From: Lachnospiraceae bacterium
GTDB taxonomy: Bacteria; Bacillota; Clostridia; Lachnospirales; Lachnospiraceae
NCBI GenBank assembly: GCA_022799175.1
Contig: JAAWNY010000021.1
Location: 1-45,689, forward strand
Length of the DNA stretch: 45,689 nt
Direction: 5' to 3'
Positions 25,993-34,804 of the stretch are shown one piece after another. Below the pieces are notes generated by a model. It was not told the DNA's origin. It made no database searches and saw only the letters and a program-made list of their open reading frames with translations. How positions within the stretch are numbered: the first letter of the stretch is position 1; every line of letters starts with the position of its first letter. Both the position numbers and the translations under genes were made by a program.

Positions 25993-27273
25993 CTAACACA
26001 GCGATTGTGAGTGACATTCTGCTTCTGCTACCCTTCTTGCTTCATAATAGACATTTTGGAAATCCGCCCCTGTTTCTTTACAAATTCTTCGAATACTCTC
26101 ATATTCCGGATAAAAGAAAAATTTATCTTTATGACGGCAAATCTTTATTTCCACTATCCCATAAGGAGTTTTTACCATTTTCATTTCCCGTTCCAAAACC
26201 GTTCGTTGGACAGGATAACGGCGAATCCCAATCGTAGTGCTCTGGGTCATAAGAATATCTTCCAATAACTCCCGATCGGTCTCTTTGCAGAGAACCGACA
26301 ACTGATAAGCCGGCCGATTCTTTTTCATATAAACCGGCGTGTACCAGACATCTGCTGCTCCCGCCTCCAGAAGCATTTCCATCGTCAACCCCAACATTTC
26401 CCCAGTACTGTCATCTAGATTCGTCTCCATAACCCATAATTTCGTCTCTAATACCTTGGAATCTTCAGTTTCCAAAAGCATCCCGCGCAACACATTTGCC
26501 TGACGAAATACCTTATTGCCAGCCCCCATTCCAATCTTTAAAAGCCGGCAGGCATCTGGAAGTTCTTTTCTAGTTCGCAATGCTGCTGCTATCGCGGCGC
26601 CGGTAGGTGTGACCATCTCCCCCTCATTATCGGTAAACCGCAATTCTAACCCCCAGGCCGATATAATGTTTGCTGTCGCTGGTACCGGTACGGGAAGCGT
26701 TCCATGTTGACAATGTACATGGCCATGCCCCTCGGAAAGGGGGGATACCACAACCTCTTCAATGCCCAAATTATCAATGCAAACTGCCACACTTACAATA
26801 TCAATGATGGAATCAATTGCCCCCACCTCATGAAAATGGACTTGCTCAACAGGGAGCCCATGAGCTTTTGCCTCTGCTTCTGCCACAATACGAAACATTT
26901 TTCTTGCTAGCTCCTTGACCCGCTCTCCTGTATTCAGACGATCGATAATTTCATAAATATCATAAAGATTCCTATGCGTATGGTGGTGAGCCTCTCCATG
27001 AGTATGAGCTTCCCCATGGTGATGAGCCTTTTCATGGTCGTTATGCTCATTCTTCTCATGACTATGTCCGTCCGCCTCCAAATGCACATCAAAATCGAAT
27101 GCATCCAATCCGCACGTTTCCTTTCTTCCGAAATGCAGATGATAGCCATCCAATTGCATACTGTCCAGCGCCTTCACCAACACCTTCCGATCCGCTCCCA
27201 AATCCAGAAGCATCCCTACTGTCATATCTCCACTGATTCCTGAATTACACTCCAGATAAAGAATTTTTCCCAT
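25993..27273 (-). CDS. larC: nickel-pincer cofactor insertion protein LarC
   Basis: LarC is the CTP-dependent cyclometallase that inserts nickel into the pyridinium bis-thiocarboxylate pincer cofactor of LarA-type racemases. The 426-residue protein opens with ILYLECNSGISGDMTVGMLLDLG in two conserved blocks. It has a histidine-rich stretch (residues 70-100, 13 His) likely to bind nickel, then HFHEVGAIDSIIDIV near 148 and METNLDDSTGEMLG near 280. In Lactobacillus plantarum larC needs a programmed frameshift; here it is one uninterrupted frame. The start codon is 1 bp beyond the larB stop, so translation is coupled. Confidence 0.94.
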   Translation of the reverse strand: MGKILYLECNSGISGDMTVGMLLDLGADRKVLVKALDSMQLDGYHLHFGRKETCGLDAFDFDVHLEADGHSHEKNEHNDHEKAHHHGEAHTHGEAHHHTHRNLYDIYEIIDRLNTGERVKELARKMFRIVAEAEAKAHGLPVEQVHFHEVGAIDSIIDIVSVAVCIDNLGIEEVVVSPLSEGHGHVHCQHGTLPVPVPATANIISAWGLELRFTDNEGEMVTPTGAAIAAALRTRKELPDACRLLKIGMGAGNKVFRQANVLRGMLLETEDSKVLETKLWVMETNLDDSTGEMLGLTMEMLLEAGAADVWYTPVYMKKNRPAYQLSVLCKETDRELLEDILMTQSTTIGIRRYPVQRTVLEREMKMVKTPYGIVEIKICRHKDKFFFYPEYESIRRICKETGADFQNVYYEARRVAEAECHSQSLC

Positions 27274-27274
27274 T

Positions 27275-28018
27275 TTATTTCACCGCCAATCTGTTTATTT
27301 GCGTCGCCACAAATGCTGCGCCGTATCCATTGTCAATATTTACTACAGAAATGCCATTTGCACAAGAGTTAATCATCGTCAATAGGGCAGATAATCCATG
27401 AAAAGATGCCCCATATCCTACCGAAGTAGGAACAGCAATCACCGGACATTCTACCAACCCGGCCACCACTGTTCCCAACGCTCCCTCCATCCCGGCCACC
27501 GCTACAATACAGTTTGCCTTTGTCAGACGTTCCCGTTTCGAAAGTAACCGGTGGATTCCTGCCACTCCCACATCATAAATTCGCTCCACCCGGCACCCAA
27601 AATATTCCGCCGTCTGTGACGCTTCTTCTGCCACTGGAATATCCGCTGTACCACCAGTACAAACCACAACCAGACCTGTCTGATCTTTCTTTTCCTGCTC
27701 CACCTTTAATATTCGGGAAATCGGATCATAGACTATTTGGGGAATCCTCGTTTTCACCAACTCATATTGTTCCGGGGTTGCCCGGGTTCCTAACACCTCC
27801 CCGTCACGCTCATAAATTCGTTGATAAATATCCACCAAATATGCATCTGGTTTTCCCTGACAAAACACAGTCTCTCCAAATCCCGTCCGTAATTTTCGAT
27901 GAAAATCCAGCTTTGCATACCCCAAATCTTCATAAGGAAGATTTTTTAACAAGTCTGCTGCCTCATCCACTTCTATCTGACCAGCTTTTACTTGCTGCAG
28001 TAACTCTCCTACATCCAT
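27275..28018 (-). CDS. larB: nickel-pincer cofactor biosynthesis protein LarB
   Basis: LarB carboxylates and hydrolyses nicotinic acid adenine dinucleotide to start nickel-pincer cofactor synthesis. The 247-residue protein has the LarB N-terminal part (DLGYAKLDFHRKLRTGFGETVFCQGK, in two blocks) and a PurE/AIR-carboxylase-like domain with CTGGTADIPVAEEA near 133, VAGMEGALGTVVAGLV and a C-terminal NIDNGYGAA. GGAGAAAGAGGA precedes the ATG at 28018. A frame extends to 28087, but those residues translate a leader stem-loop. LarE and any LarA-like racemase are not in the window. Confidence 0.93.
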   Translation of the reverse strand: MDVGELLQQVKAGQIEVDEAADLLKNLPYEDLGYAKLDFHRKLRTGFGETVFCQGKPDAYLVDIYQRIYERDGEVLGTRATPEQYELVKTRIPQIVYDPISRILKVEQEKKDQTGLVVVCTGGTADIPVAEEASQTAEYFGCRVERIYDVGVAGIHRLLSKRERLTKANCIVAVAGMEGALGTVVAGLVECPVIAVPTSVGYGASFHGLSALLTMINSCANGISVVNIDNGYGAAFVATQINRLAVK

Positions 28019-28050
28019 TCCTCTTTCTCCTTCATCCTTTCTTCCAAACA

Positions 28051-28104
28051 TAAAAACACCAGGAAACCATGGATATCCCTTGAGCATATCCGAAGCCTTC
28101 CTGG
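28051..28104 (-). promoter_or_regulatory. larB leader stem-loop, possible attenuator
   Basis: On the minus strand CCAGGAA (28104-28098) pairs with TTCCTGG (28065-28059). Inside it, GGATAT (28091-28086) pairs with ATATCC (28076-28071). Five T residues follow (28056-28052), so it resembles an intrinsic terminator placed before larB. Upstream in the same leader, TCGCC at 28164-28160 can pair with GGCGA at 28112-28108 around a GGAT/ATCC hairpin. No known riboswitch class was matched by eye. Confidence 0.5.
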
Positions 28105-28185
28105 CATTCGCCTAATTTAATCCTTACTTTTTCTTCTTTTGGATCCTTCTGTATCCTTTGGCGACTTATATCAGCCAATACATGT

Positions 28186-28214
28186 AGTATAAAGAATAAA
28201 TGACTTTCCGTCAA
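28186..28214 (-). promoter_or_regulatory. promoter of larB-larC
   Basis: On the minus strand, -35 TTGACG (28214-28209) and -10 TATACT (28191-28186) are 17 bp apart. It gives a leader of about 160 nt before the larB ATG. It separates larBC from the upstream export gene. Confidence 0.7.
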
Positions 28215-28226
28215 GCGTTTTCTCTT

Positions 28227-29039
28227 CTACAATACATCTGAAAAATGGGGTCGTAGCCGTTTAAACACTTTCAATCCTGCCAGCAACATCACCAAAGTTA
28301 CCATCCAGAAGTAACACGTCAGCCGGGGACGCTGCCAAAACCATTCTCCGGTCAGCATACTGTCACGATATCCCGCTGATATATAATAAAACGGATTTAA
28401 TTTCAAAATCGAAACCACCCATGGCGCTTTATCGGCAAACATACTCTCATGATACATGATCGGCGTCAACCACATACCAAACTGCAGACAAATGCTGACA
28501 ATCTGAGCCATATCTTTAAAAAACACATTCACGGATGAAGTAAAATATCCCATCCCCAATGCCAGCATAGATGCAGCAAAGGAATAATACAAGATCTGCG
28601 CCCAGGTTAAAAATGGCGTCCAGCGGTAAAGAATAAACATAAACAGCAGAATAAAAACAAAAAATGCGTGTACCATCAAACAGGAAAACAGTTTGATAAT
28701 TGGCAAGATCTCCACCTGAAACACTACTTTTTTCACCAAATAATGATATTCCTGCAGGCAGTTGGTGACACTATTCAGAGTCTCGCTGAAGAAAAACCAA
28801 GGAACAATCCCCGGCACCAACCATATCACATAAGGGGCCCCCGGTACCGGCGGCTCACTTTTAAAACCAATCTGAAAAATCAGAAAATAAATCAAAACTG
28901 TCACCATCGGTTGAATAAACATCCACACAATGCCGAAATAAGAACCTACAAACCGTTTTCGAAAATCTGCTTTCGAAAGATCCCAGATCAGCTTTCGTTT
29001 CTTGACAATCTCTTTTAGCAAAGAAACTACATACGCCAT
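28227..29039 (-). CDS. ABC-2 type polysaccharide export permease (Wzm-like)
   Basis: A 270-residue ABC-2 membrane protein with six hydrophobic segments. The N-terminal LIWDLSKADFRKRFVGSYFG and the adjacent GIVWMFIQPMVTVLIYFLIF are hallmarks of Wzm/TagG/KpsM permeases that move lipid-linked polysaccharide across the membrane. It needs a partner ATPase (Wzt/TagH), which is not found next to it or elsewhere in the window. It follows rfbC by 21 bp with AGGGGATA before the ATG, so the two share a transcript. Confidence 0.88.
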   Translation of the reverse strand: MAYVVSLLKEIVKKRKLIWDLSKADFRKRFVGSYFGIVWMFIQPMVTVLIYFLIFQIGFKSEPPVPGAPYVIWLVPGIVPWFFFSETLNSVTNCLQEYHYLVKKVVFQVEILPIIKLFSCLMVHAFFVFILLFMFILYRWTPFLTWAQILYYSFAASMLALGMGYFTSSVNVFFKDMAQIVSICLQFGMWLTPIMYHESMFADKAPWVVSILKLNPFYYISAGYRDSMLTGEWFWQRPRLTCYFWMVTLVMLLAGLKVFKRLRPHFSDVL

Positions 29040-29060
29040 TATCCCCTATCCCTCATTTCT

Positions 29061-29615
29061 TTAAAACCGAAAAGTATCTGCCAGTCCGCCCCAGTTCTGA
29101 TCCTTTTCAGAAATAATCAGTTTTACGCCATCCTGCAATGGCCAAGCAATTCCAATCTCTGGATCATTCCAAGCCATGCCGCCTTCATCTCCCGGATGAT
29201 AAAAGTCTGTGCATTTATAAGCAAACTCCACTTCATCCGAAAGCACCAAAAAACCATGAGCAAAACCTTCCGGAATGTAAAACATCTTCTTATTTTCATC
29301 TGACAATGTCACTCCAAACCATTTCCCATAAGTTTTAGAATTAACCCGCAGATCTACCGCCACATCAAAGACTTCCCCCCGCAAAACTCTCACCAGTTTC
29401 CCCTGCGGAAATTGTTTTTGATAATGCAGTCCTCGCAGAACTCCGCGAACAGACATCGACTGGTTGTCTTGCACAAAGTTCATATCCAAACCAGCTTCTT
29501 TAAAATCATTTTGATTATATGTCTCTACAAAATATCCTCGTTCATCCCGAAATACCGTTGGTTCAATCACATATAATCCTTCGATCTCACAACTTGTCAC
29601 TTTAATCTTTCCCAT
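29061..29615 (-). CDS. rfbC: dTDP-4-dehydrorhamnose 3,5-epimerase
   Basis: This 184-residue cupin is the third enzyme of dTDP-L-rhamnose synthesis. Visible landmarks are EPTVFRDERGYFVETYNQNDF in two blocks, NFVQDNQSMSVRGVLRGLHYQ with the catalytic His, RVLRGEVFDVAVDLR and IPEGFAHGFLVLSD. RfbA, B and D must be encoded elsewhere. The ATG at 29615 is chosen because AAGGATG lies upstream; the ATG at 29645 would add ten charged residues. It has its own promoter, separate from the glycosyltransferase genes upstream. Confidence 0.95.
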   Translation of the reverse strand: MGKIKVTSCEIEGLYVIEPTVFRDERGYFVETYNQNDFKEAGLDMNFVQDNQSMSVRGVLRGLHYQKQFPQGKLVRVLRGEVFDVAVDLRVNSKTYGKWFGVTLSDENKKMFYIPEGFAHGFLVLSDEVEFAYKCTDFYHPGDEGGMAWNDPEIGIAWPLQDGVKLIISEKDQNWGGLADTFRF

Positions 29616-29693
29616 CTTTTCATCCTTCTTTCTGTCTGGAGTCATTGCAATAGTTATCCTATATAACCATTCAGAAACCTGAACTGTTACTAT

Positions 29694-29722
29694 AATATAC
29701 TACGGAGACTATATTTTGTCAA
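29694..29722 (-). promoter_or_regulatory. promoter of rfbC-ABC permease
   Basis: On the minus strand, a perfect -35 TTGACA (29722-29717) and -10 TATATT (29699-29694) have a 17-bp spacer. It begins a new unit inside the polysaccharide locus, about 80 bp before the rfbC start. Confidence 0.75.
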
Positions 29723-29745
29723 AAAAATGATGATTCCTCCTGTAT

Positions 29746-31407
29746 TTACAGACGCATACTTACAATTCCGTAAATTCGCAACAATACATAGGCATTCATA
29801 CTGCACATCATATATAATGTTTTCCGGTTTCCTTCCCGTGTCAACACCAAAGTGTCATTTTTCAGTGACATCAGCAGCACTGGTAAAAATGGCAGAAAAT
29901 ATCTACCCTGGACTCCCTGAATTACTTTAGAGCTGATAGGAGTCCAAGCTAGCATCATCGAGAGCATGATAGCCCCCGTACAGCCCAGACAAAGAGTCCA
30001 AATCCAGAAACGATTCCTGCCAGTCAGTACTAACTGCTCTCCCGGCTTTCGCAGTGACAATGTTATCAAACACCCCGTAAACAAGATAACCAAAACATAT
30101 GGCACGTCCAATATCGGATCCAAATTGCCTAGATATGCACCGATCATTGTCAAATGGTATTGCTCTCCTTGCCACATAATCGTATTGAAAATTAACTGCA
30201 GACATTTCAACGTCTGATGCCGAAAAGTACCCAGACTGTAGCCTGGCTCTTCTGCCCAACCGATTATATTCTCCGTTTCTGGTATCACATATGTCGAGAC
30301 CGTCTGTCCATTGACGAAAACCATAACCAACGTCCAGGCACTCAACACACAGAACCCCGACACCAGCCATTTTTTCCAACTGCCAAATTTGTGTATAGGA
30401 ATCAAAAGACATAACCCCATAAAAATAGTATATACCATCTTGCAGGGACCTGCCAAGGCCATCGCTGCTGCCAGTACTGCCACATCGATATTTCTTACCC
30501 GCTCCGCAACAAATGCCAGATCTAGACAACAGGCCGTAAAATAAAAAATCCAGGCCATAATCCAAACATCATAGGAGAAGGAGGCGGCTAAATGCAAAGT
30601 CATCGGCAGAAGGGCCACTCCAAACAAAACTTCTTTACCAAAAGGCAAGCGTTTCATAGCCAAACCAGTCATAAACACAAAAAACAACAAATTGGTGGCT
30701 CTTCCCAGATAAGCTAACCACAAACTGTCAAGCGCTAACAGCCTTGCCAAAGAAATGCCCACTGCCTGAGGAAAAAATGCCGCCGGTGTCGTTACCACCG
30801 GCGGATAGGAAGAGGCCACCAGCCCTTCTTGTTGCCGATTTGCCTGTCCATTTTGAAAGGTATCATGAATCAGGCGATAAGTCTGTTCCACTAACGGCTC
30901 TCCCAATACTGTTCCCTCGTCCGAACCATCCCGAAGTCCCTGTCTGACCGGATAGCGTTCCGTATCGTCATAGACATATTCCCCATAAACATCCTCCAGA
31001 AACCAATCCCTAGCACGCACCAGCACATGTCCATCCTCACTGTTTGACGGCTGTCCCAACATATGACTAGACAATTGGTAGGCACTGATATAATGGCTGA
31101 TTTCGTCGGGTGCTGAAAGTGGGGGAAGTACTAGCAAATATAAGACTCCCAAAAAAGTCCCTGCCAGAAAATAGATTTCTTCCAGTTTCCTTTGTCGCTT
31201 TTTTTGTTCTCCCAGCAAAAACCATCCACACAAAGCCGTCCCCGCCAGAACTACTGCCAATAACAGCAAATAATTGCCGATCAGCCAGGTATCCCCACAC
31301 TCCCGTGCCCCTAAACGAACATCATTCAGATGCCATAAGCCTAGAATTGCCAGGAATATCGTTCCTATCAGCCAACTAAATGTTTTCTTTTTCATCCATG
31401 TTATCAT
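29746..31407 (-). CDS. DUF2142 polytopic membrane protein
   Basis: A 553-residue membrane protein with about a dozen hydrophobic segments. PPLSAPDEISHYISAYQLS near residue 93 is the DUF2142 signature, resembling the first extracellular loop of GT-C glycosyltransferases that carries acidic catalytic residues. It could be a lipid-linked sugar transferase or polymerase for the surface glycan, which is an inference. The gene overlaps the DUF2304 gene by 32 bp and no good ribosome binding site is seen, so it is probably translated by coupling. An ATG at 31395 is an equally possible start. Confidence 0.8.
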   Translation of the reverse strand: MITWMKKKTFSWLIGTIFLAILGLWHLNDVRLGARECGDTWLIGNYLLLLAVVLAGTALCGWFLLGEQKKRQRKLEEIYFLAGTFLGVLYLLVLPPLSAPDEISHYISAYQLSSHMLGQPSNSEDGHVLVRARDWFLEDVYGEYVYDDTERYPVRQGLRDGSDEGTVLGEPLVEQTYRLIHDTFQNGQANRQQEGLVASSYPPVVTTPAAFFPQAVGISLARLLALDSLWLAYLGRATNLLFFVFMTGLAMKRLPFGKEVLFGVALLPMTLHLAASFSYDVWIMAWIFYFTACCLDLAFVAERVRNIDVAVLAAAMALAGPCKMVYTIFMGLCLLIPIHKFGSWKKWLVSGFCVLSAWTLVMVFVNGQTVSTYVIPETENIIGWAEEPGYSLGTFRHQTLKCLQLIFNTIMWQGEQYHLTMIGAYLGNLDPILDVPYVLVILFTGCLITLSLRKPGEQLVLTGRNRFWIWTLCLGCTGAIMLSMMLAWTPISSKVIQGVQGRYFLPFLPVLLMSLKNDTLVLTREGNRKTLYMMCSMNAYVLLRIYGIVSMRL

Positions 31408-31783
31408 TCTTTTTTTCAGGCTTTTCTATCTTCTTTCTTTCCTGCTCCTTTCTTAGCTTTTCCTCTAGTGCCATACGCTGTACCAGTTCTTTGATCTGTG
31501 TTTCCAACCGAGAAATATGGATCGTCATCTGGAATACTTTCACAATCAGCAAAAAAATCGCAAATAAGAACAAAAAATTCGCTGTGGAATAAATACCCAG
31601 ACAATGTGCAAGGAAATCTGCCACTGGTGGAAATATACTAAATATCACCAGAATCCATGCCAGTATAATCCAGAAAATAGCGCTCTCAATTTGTATCTTG
31701 GACTGTCGGATTTTGCGCATCATCAGCAAAAACGTAGCGATGGAAGACAGAATCAGCACGATACGCAAAGTAGTAGTCATCAT
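31376..31783 (-). CDS. DUF2304 small membrane protein
   Basis: A 135-residue protein with three hydrophobic segments (about 5-22, 35-52 and 62-85) and a charged Lys/Glu-rich coiled C-terminus. The pattern RKIRQSKIQIESAIFWIILAW matches DUF2304, a family commonly found next to GT2 glycosyltransferases in cell-wall glycan clusters and thought to assist them. Its ATG at 31783 overlaps the stop of the preceding GT2 gene (ATGA) and has GGAGG five bases upstream. Its end overlaps the DUF2142 gene. Confidence 0.85.
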   Translation of the reverse strand: MMTTTLRIVLILSSIATFLLMMRKIRQSKIQIESAIFWIILAWILVIFSIFPPVADFLAHCLGIYSTANFLFLFAIFLLIVKVFQMTIHISRLETQIKELVQRMALEEKLRKEQERKKIEKPEKKNDNMDEKENI

Positions 31784-32736
31784 AGGCTCCTCCAATACTG
31801 AGGACTCATACTACACCAGCGAACGAATGCCAGCGGCAATGCCTGATAGCCTTTTCCCAGCCGATAACCAGCATATTTACAAGCACTTCCCAGGATCAGA
31901 GATGGCAGCTCGCCTGCTTTTCCCTGGTGGATCAACGCCTTTGCTGTCTCTTTCACAAGACGGATTCCCTCCCCTTCAGAAACCAGACCGGCAAACACTT
32001 CCGGATGATCCGCTTGCGACACCGCCAGATCAAAATTCCGGTGAAATTGCTGCATTGCCGTTAGATTATGAGAGTGGATCACTCTGGCATCTGCCACATA
32101 GGCAATTCCATATCCAGCCTGAATTACTCCTGCTGCATAGAGCATATCTTCATTAAAAATCGTCCTACCGACAAAACCGCCCTGTTTTTTAAAAACATCC
32201 CGCCGATAAGCACAACATACATTGGAAGCAAAATAAGTTTTGATCCCTTTCTTTGGCAGATCGGCCAATGTCTTGATACCACTCACCTCCGGATAATTAA
32301 ATCTTCTGGTATGACGCTCCACTGGCCAGCAGTCCTCGCAAGGCAACTGACGGGCATACGCAACTGCCACTTGCTCCCCCTTAGGCCCTTTCCATAAAAG
32401 CGCCTCCAATAACCGCTCCACCAGTTTTCTTCCTTTGGGCACCGCATCATCTGTCATAAAAATCATTACTTGTGCCTGAGATCTTTCTGCTCCCAAATTG
32501 CGGGTCGCTCCATGATCAAATTCCTTTTTTGTCACATGATAAACCTCAAGATTATCAATCTCTTTATATTTGGAAGAATCCCAATATTTCTCCTCCGTAT
32601 TGATCACGATAATCCGGTTTACTGGAAATGTCTGTTGTTTTAGCCTTCGCAGAAGACAGAGAAATCTCTCCCCCGGTTTATAGGTGGGAATAATCACATC
32701 CACCTCTATCTTTCGTCCCTGACTCATCTTATCCAT
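31780..32736 (-). CDS. GT2 glycosyltransferase, rhamnosyltransferase-like
   Basis: A 318-residue GT-A fold enzyme. The motifs VIIPTYKPGERF, EFDHGATRNLGAERS and FMTDDAVP (DxD-like, sugar-nucleotide and metal binding) resemble the bacterial rhamnosyltransferase group that includes WbbL-like enzymes. With rfbC nearby, dTDP-rhamnose is a reasonable donor, though inferred. The ATG at 32736 has AGGAG upstream and lies 12 bp from the flippase-like gene; a longer reading from 32781 would overlap that gene. It is followed directly by DUF2304. Confidence 0.85.
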   Translation of the reverse strand: MDKMSQGRKIEVDVIIPTYKPGERFLCLLRRLKQQTFPVNRIIVINTEEKYWDSSKYKEIDNLEVYHVTKKEFDHGATRNLGAERSQAQVMIFMTDDAVPKGRKLVERLLEALLWKGPKGEQVAVAYARQLPCEDCWPVERHTRRFNYPEVSGIKTLADLPKKGIKTYFASNVCCAYRRDVFKKQGGFVGRTIFNEDMLYAAGVIQAGYGIAYVADARVIHSHNLTAMQQFHRNFDLAVSQADHPEVFAGLVSEGEGIRLVKETAKALIHQGKAGELPSLILGSACKYAGYRLGKGYQALPLAFVRWCSMSPQYWRSL

Positions 32737-32747
32737 ACTCTTTTCTC

Positions 32748-34040
32748 CTATTTCTGTTTCCCCTGCCGATAAGCGCTCCACGCTCCGCCTACAAAGCTAA
32801 TCGCCATAACAATCATCAAGATCAGATAGGCCAATGCCGCGCCCATAATTCCGGCCTGCTTTACCAGCGCCGGTGCCAACACAGCCGCAAACGCTGTCAG
32901 TATCACATAAATCCAAAAAATCATCTGCTGCTGCCGTAAAATTACTAGCACATAATAATATAGATTCAATATTGCATAAAAACCACCACCTAATACTACC
33001 AGTAAAAACGCTCTATGATACGGAATCAGACTACCTGTATAAGCGGCGCCCAAAATTCTTTCCATGATTCCCAATACCGGTCTTCCCAGCAACCAGGTAA
33101 GCGCCACCGCCAGGCAACTGAGTCCCCCGATCAACAGAGAAATTCTTTTCAGCATACCCTCAAATTCTGGATACCTTTTTTCATTCCAGTCATCCGTCAA
33201 ATACGTCAGCACTGGACGAATTACAAATCCTGCCACCAGATTGATCACGGATGTCGGCATAAAAATCACATTAAAATATCCAGAAGCCACATCATCCATA
33301 TGGGCATCAATCGCATATTTAGCTGCTGAAAAAATATAAAAATCCAAAAATACTGATACAAACAAAAGCCAGACTGCCCCTGTCAGCGGCATCAGGTGTT
33401 TCCTGTTCCCCTTGCGGTTCACAGTTTCCAGTCTGCCAAGAACCAGTATATTAAACAAGAATACCCCCACCATCTGTGCTGCCACTGCTGCTCCACAAGC
33501 CCAAAACAGCGGGCATCCTGCTATCAAAACTGTCAAAAACACACCTACAGACAAAAAAGTCCGAAAAGTATTGGATTTTCCGGTCAAATGTAGATGACCG
33601 GCACGCTGAAATTCCGACTCAAAAACGTCAGCAAAACCATCGATCACTTTATAGCACACCAAGAGAAAAAGCGTCCCTGCCTTCTGGATCGAATAGCCGC
33701 AAACGAGCAAATATCCTGCTCCTGCCAAAAGCGCCACTCCACAAGTCAGACACCGATGATACAAATAATCTCCGAACCAAAATTCCCCCGCCCCATCTGT
33801 AATCTGAAAAGGGCGAATGCCAAAATAGGCCAAAATAAACATCTGCTGTCCAAAAGTGCTGAATCCAAAGGCAAAAACGCCTCCTTGTTCCTTACCCACA
33901 ATCCGCATGACCACAAAGGAAAGAATCATACTGGCGAAAGCATAGCAAAAGCTTCCTGCCATATTCCAGATGATATTTTGTCTTTCTCTGTCAGGACCTG
34001 TTCTTATAAGAAGGGAGGTCCATCTGTCAATGATTTTCAT
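32748..34040 (-). CDS. flippase-like polysaccharide export protein (MOP family)
   Basis: A 430-residue membrane protein with 12 or so hydrophobic segments. The opening RQNIIWNMAGSFCYAFASMILSFVV in two blocks and the overall spacing resemble Wzx-type flippases that translocate lipid-linked oligosaccharide. It is shorter and more divergent than the other flippase at 36954-38405. Both lie in the same locus, so they may serve different lipid-linked substrates, or this one may have another role. AGGGGAAC precedes the ATG. Confidence 0.72.
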   Translation of the reverse strand: MKIIDRWTSLLIRTGPDRERQNIIWNMAGSFCYAFASMILSFVVMRIVGKEQGGVFAFGFSTFGQQMFILAYFGIRPFQITDGAGEFWFGDYLYHRCLTCGVALLAGAGYLLVCGYSIQKAGTLFLLVCYKVIDGFADVFESEFQRAGHLHLTGKSNTFRTFLSVGVFLTVLIAGCPLFWACGAAVAAQMVGVFLFNILVLGRLETVNRKGNRKHLMPLTGAVWLLFVSVFLDFYIFSAAKYAIDAHMDDVASGYFNVIFMPTSVINLVAGFVIRPVLTYLTDDWNEKRYPEFEGMLKRISLLIGGLSCLAVALTWLLGRPVLGIMERILGAAYTGSLIPYHRAFLLVVLGGGFYAILNLYYYVLVILRQQQMIFWIYVILTAFAAVLAPALVKQAGIMGAALAYLILMIVMAISFVGGAWSAYRQGKQK

Positions 34041-34102
34041 ATTGTTCCCCTGTTTTAAAAGGTCCTCTTCCCTAATTTTCTGTACCGAAAAACATCACAC
34101 GA

Positions 34103-34801
34103 TTAAATTGTTTTTCGAAAATTTTGAATCAATAAAATAGACAGCAGCATCCGCAGCATATATTTTGCTGCTATCGCTGGCTTCAAGTAGCTTTCTCCTC
34201 CCAGACGTTGATCGATGATCACCGGAATTTCCGCTATCTTTGCCCCTTGCTTTAGCAAGTAAGACACGGTATCTGGTTCTGGCCCGTAATTCAGATTAAG
34301 CGCAAATTCACGGATCATCCTTCGATTAAACATGCGCATTCCAGAAGTAGGATCCGCCACTCGTACCCCTGTCGTCAACCATATGGCTCCCGACAAAAGC
34401 CGGCTGCCGATCATCCGTATGGAAAAATCTTTCGACTGATCCACAAAACGGCTGCCGATTACCATATCATATCCCTCTGCCATCTTCTGCTTCATCGAAA
34501 GAATATACTCCGGGCGATGCTGCCCGTCCCCGTCAAACTGGACCGCACAGGCATATCCCTTATACCAGGCATATTTCATCCCGGCCTGAAAACACCCGGC
34601 CAAACCCAAATTCACCGGAAGATCCAATATCTGATAACCATGGCTTTTGCAGATTTTTGCTGTCCCGTCTGTGGAGCCGTCATTGACTACCACATAATCC
34701 AGCTCCGGATACTTTTGCACCAGTTCCTCTACTACCCCTTCGATATTCGCTTCTTCGTTAAAAGCTGGTATTATCACCAATACCTTGTCCAAATATTCCA
34801 T
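34103..34801 (-). CDS. GT2 glycosyltransferase, DPM1-like
   Basis: A 232-residue family 2 glycosyltransferase with the short polyprenol-phosphate sugar transferase layout: VIIPAFNEEANIEGVV (8-23), VVNDGSTDGTA, the DxD region VQFDGDGQHRPEY and a conserved DPTSGMRMFNRR. The core lacks the C-terminal membrane anchors of DPM-like enzymes, apart from a mildly hydrophobic end. Such enzymes charge undecaprenyl phosphate with a sugar for use outside the cell. AAGGAT precedes the ATG, 3 bp from the DegT stop. Confidence 0.88.
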   Translation of the reverse strand: MEYLDKVLVIIPAFNEEANIEGVVEELVQKYPELDYVVVNDGSTDGTAKICKSHGYQILDLPVNLGLAGCFQAGMKYAWYKGYACAVQFDGDGQHRPEYILSMKQKMAEGYDMVIGSRFVDQSKDFSIRMIGSRLLSGAIWLTTGVRVADPTSGMRMFNRRMIREFALNLNYGPEPDTVSYLLKQGAKIAEIPVIIDQRLGGESYLKPAIAAKYMLRMLLSILLIQNFRKTI

Positions 34802-34804
34802 GCC

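Noticed and set aside
25993-27273. Frameshifted larC split into larC1 and larC2
   Set aside because: The frame is continuous for 426 codons, so no shift is needed here.
28046-28180. NiCo riboswitch before larB
   Set aside because: The position fits nickel control, but I could not see the conserved G-rich four-way-junction motifs of that class.
29927-30565. A 212-codon minus-strand open frame
   Set aside because: It lies wholly inside the DUF2142 gene in another frame, has no ribosome binding site and no family resemblance.
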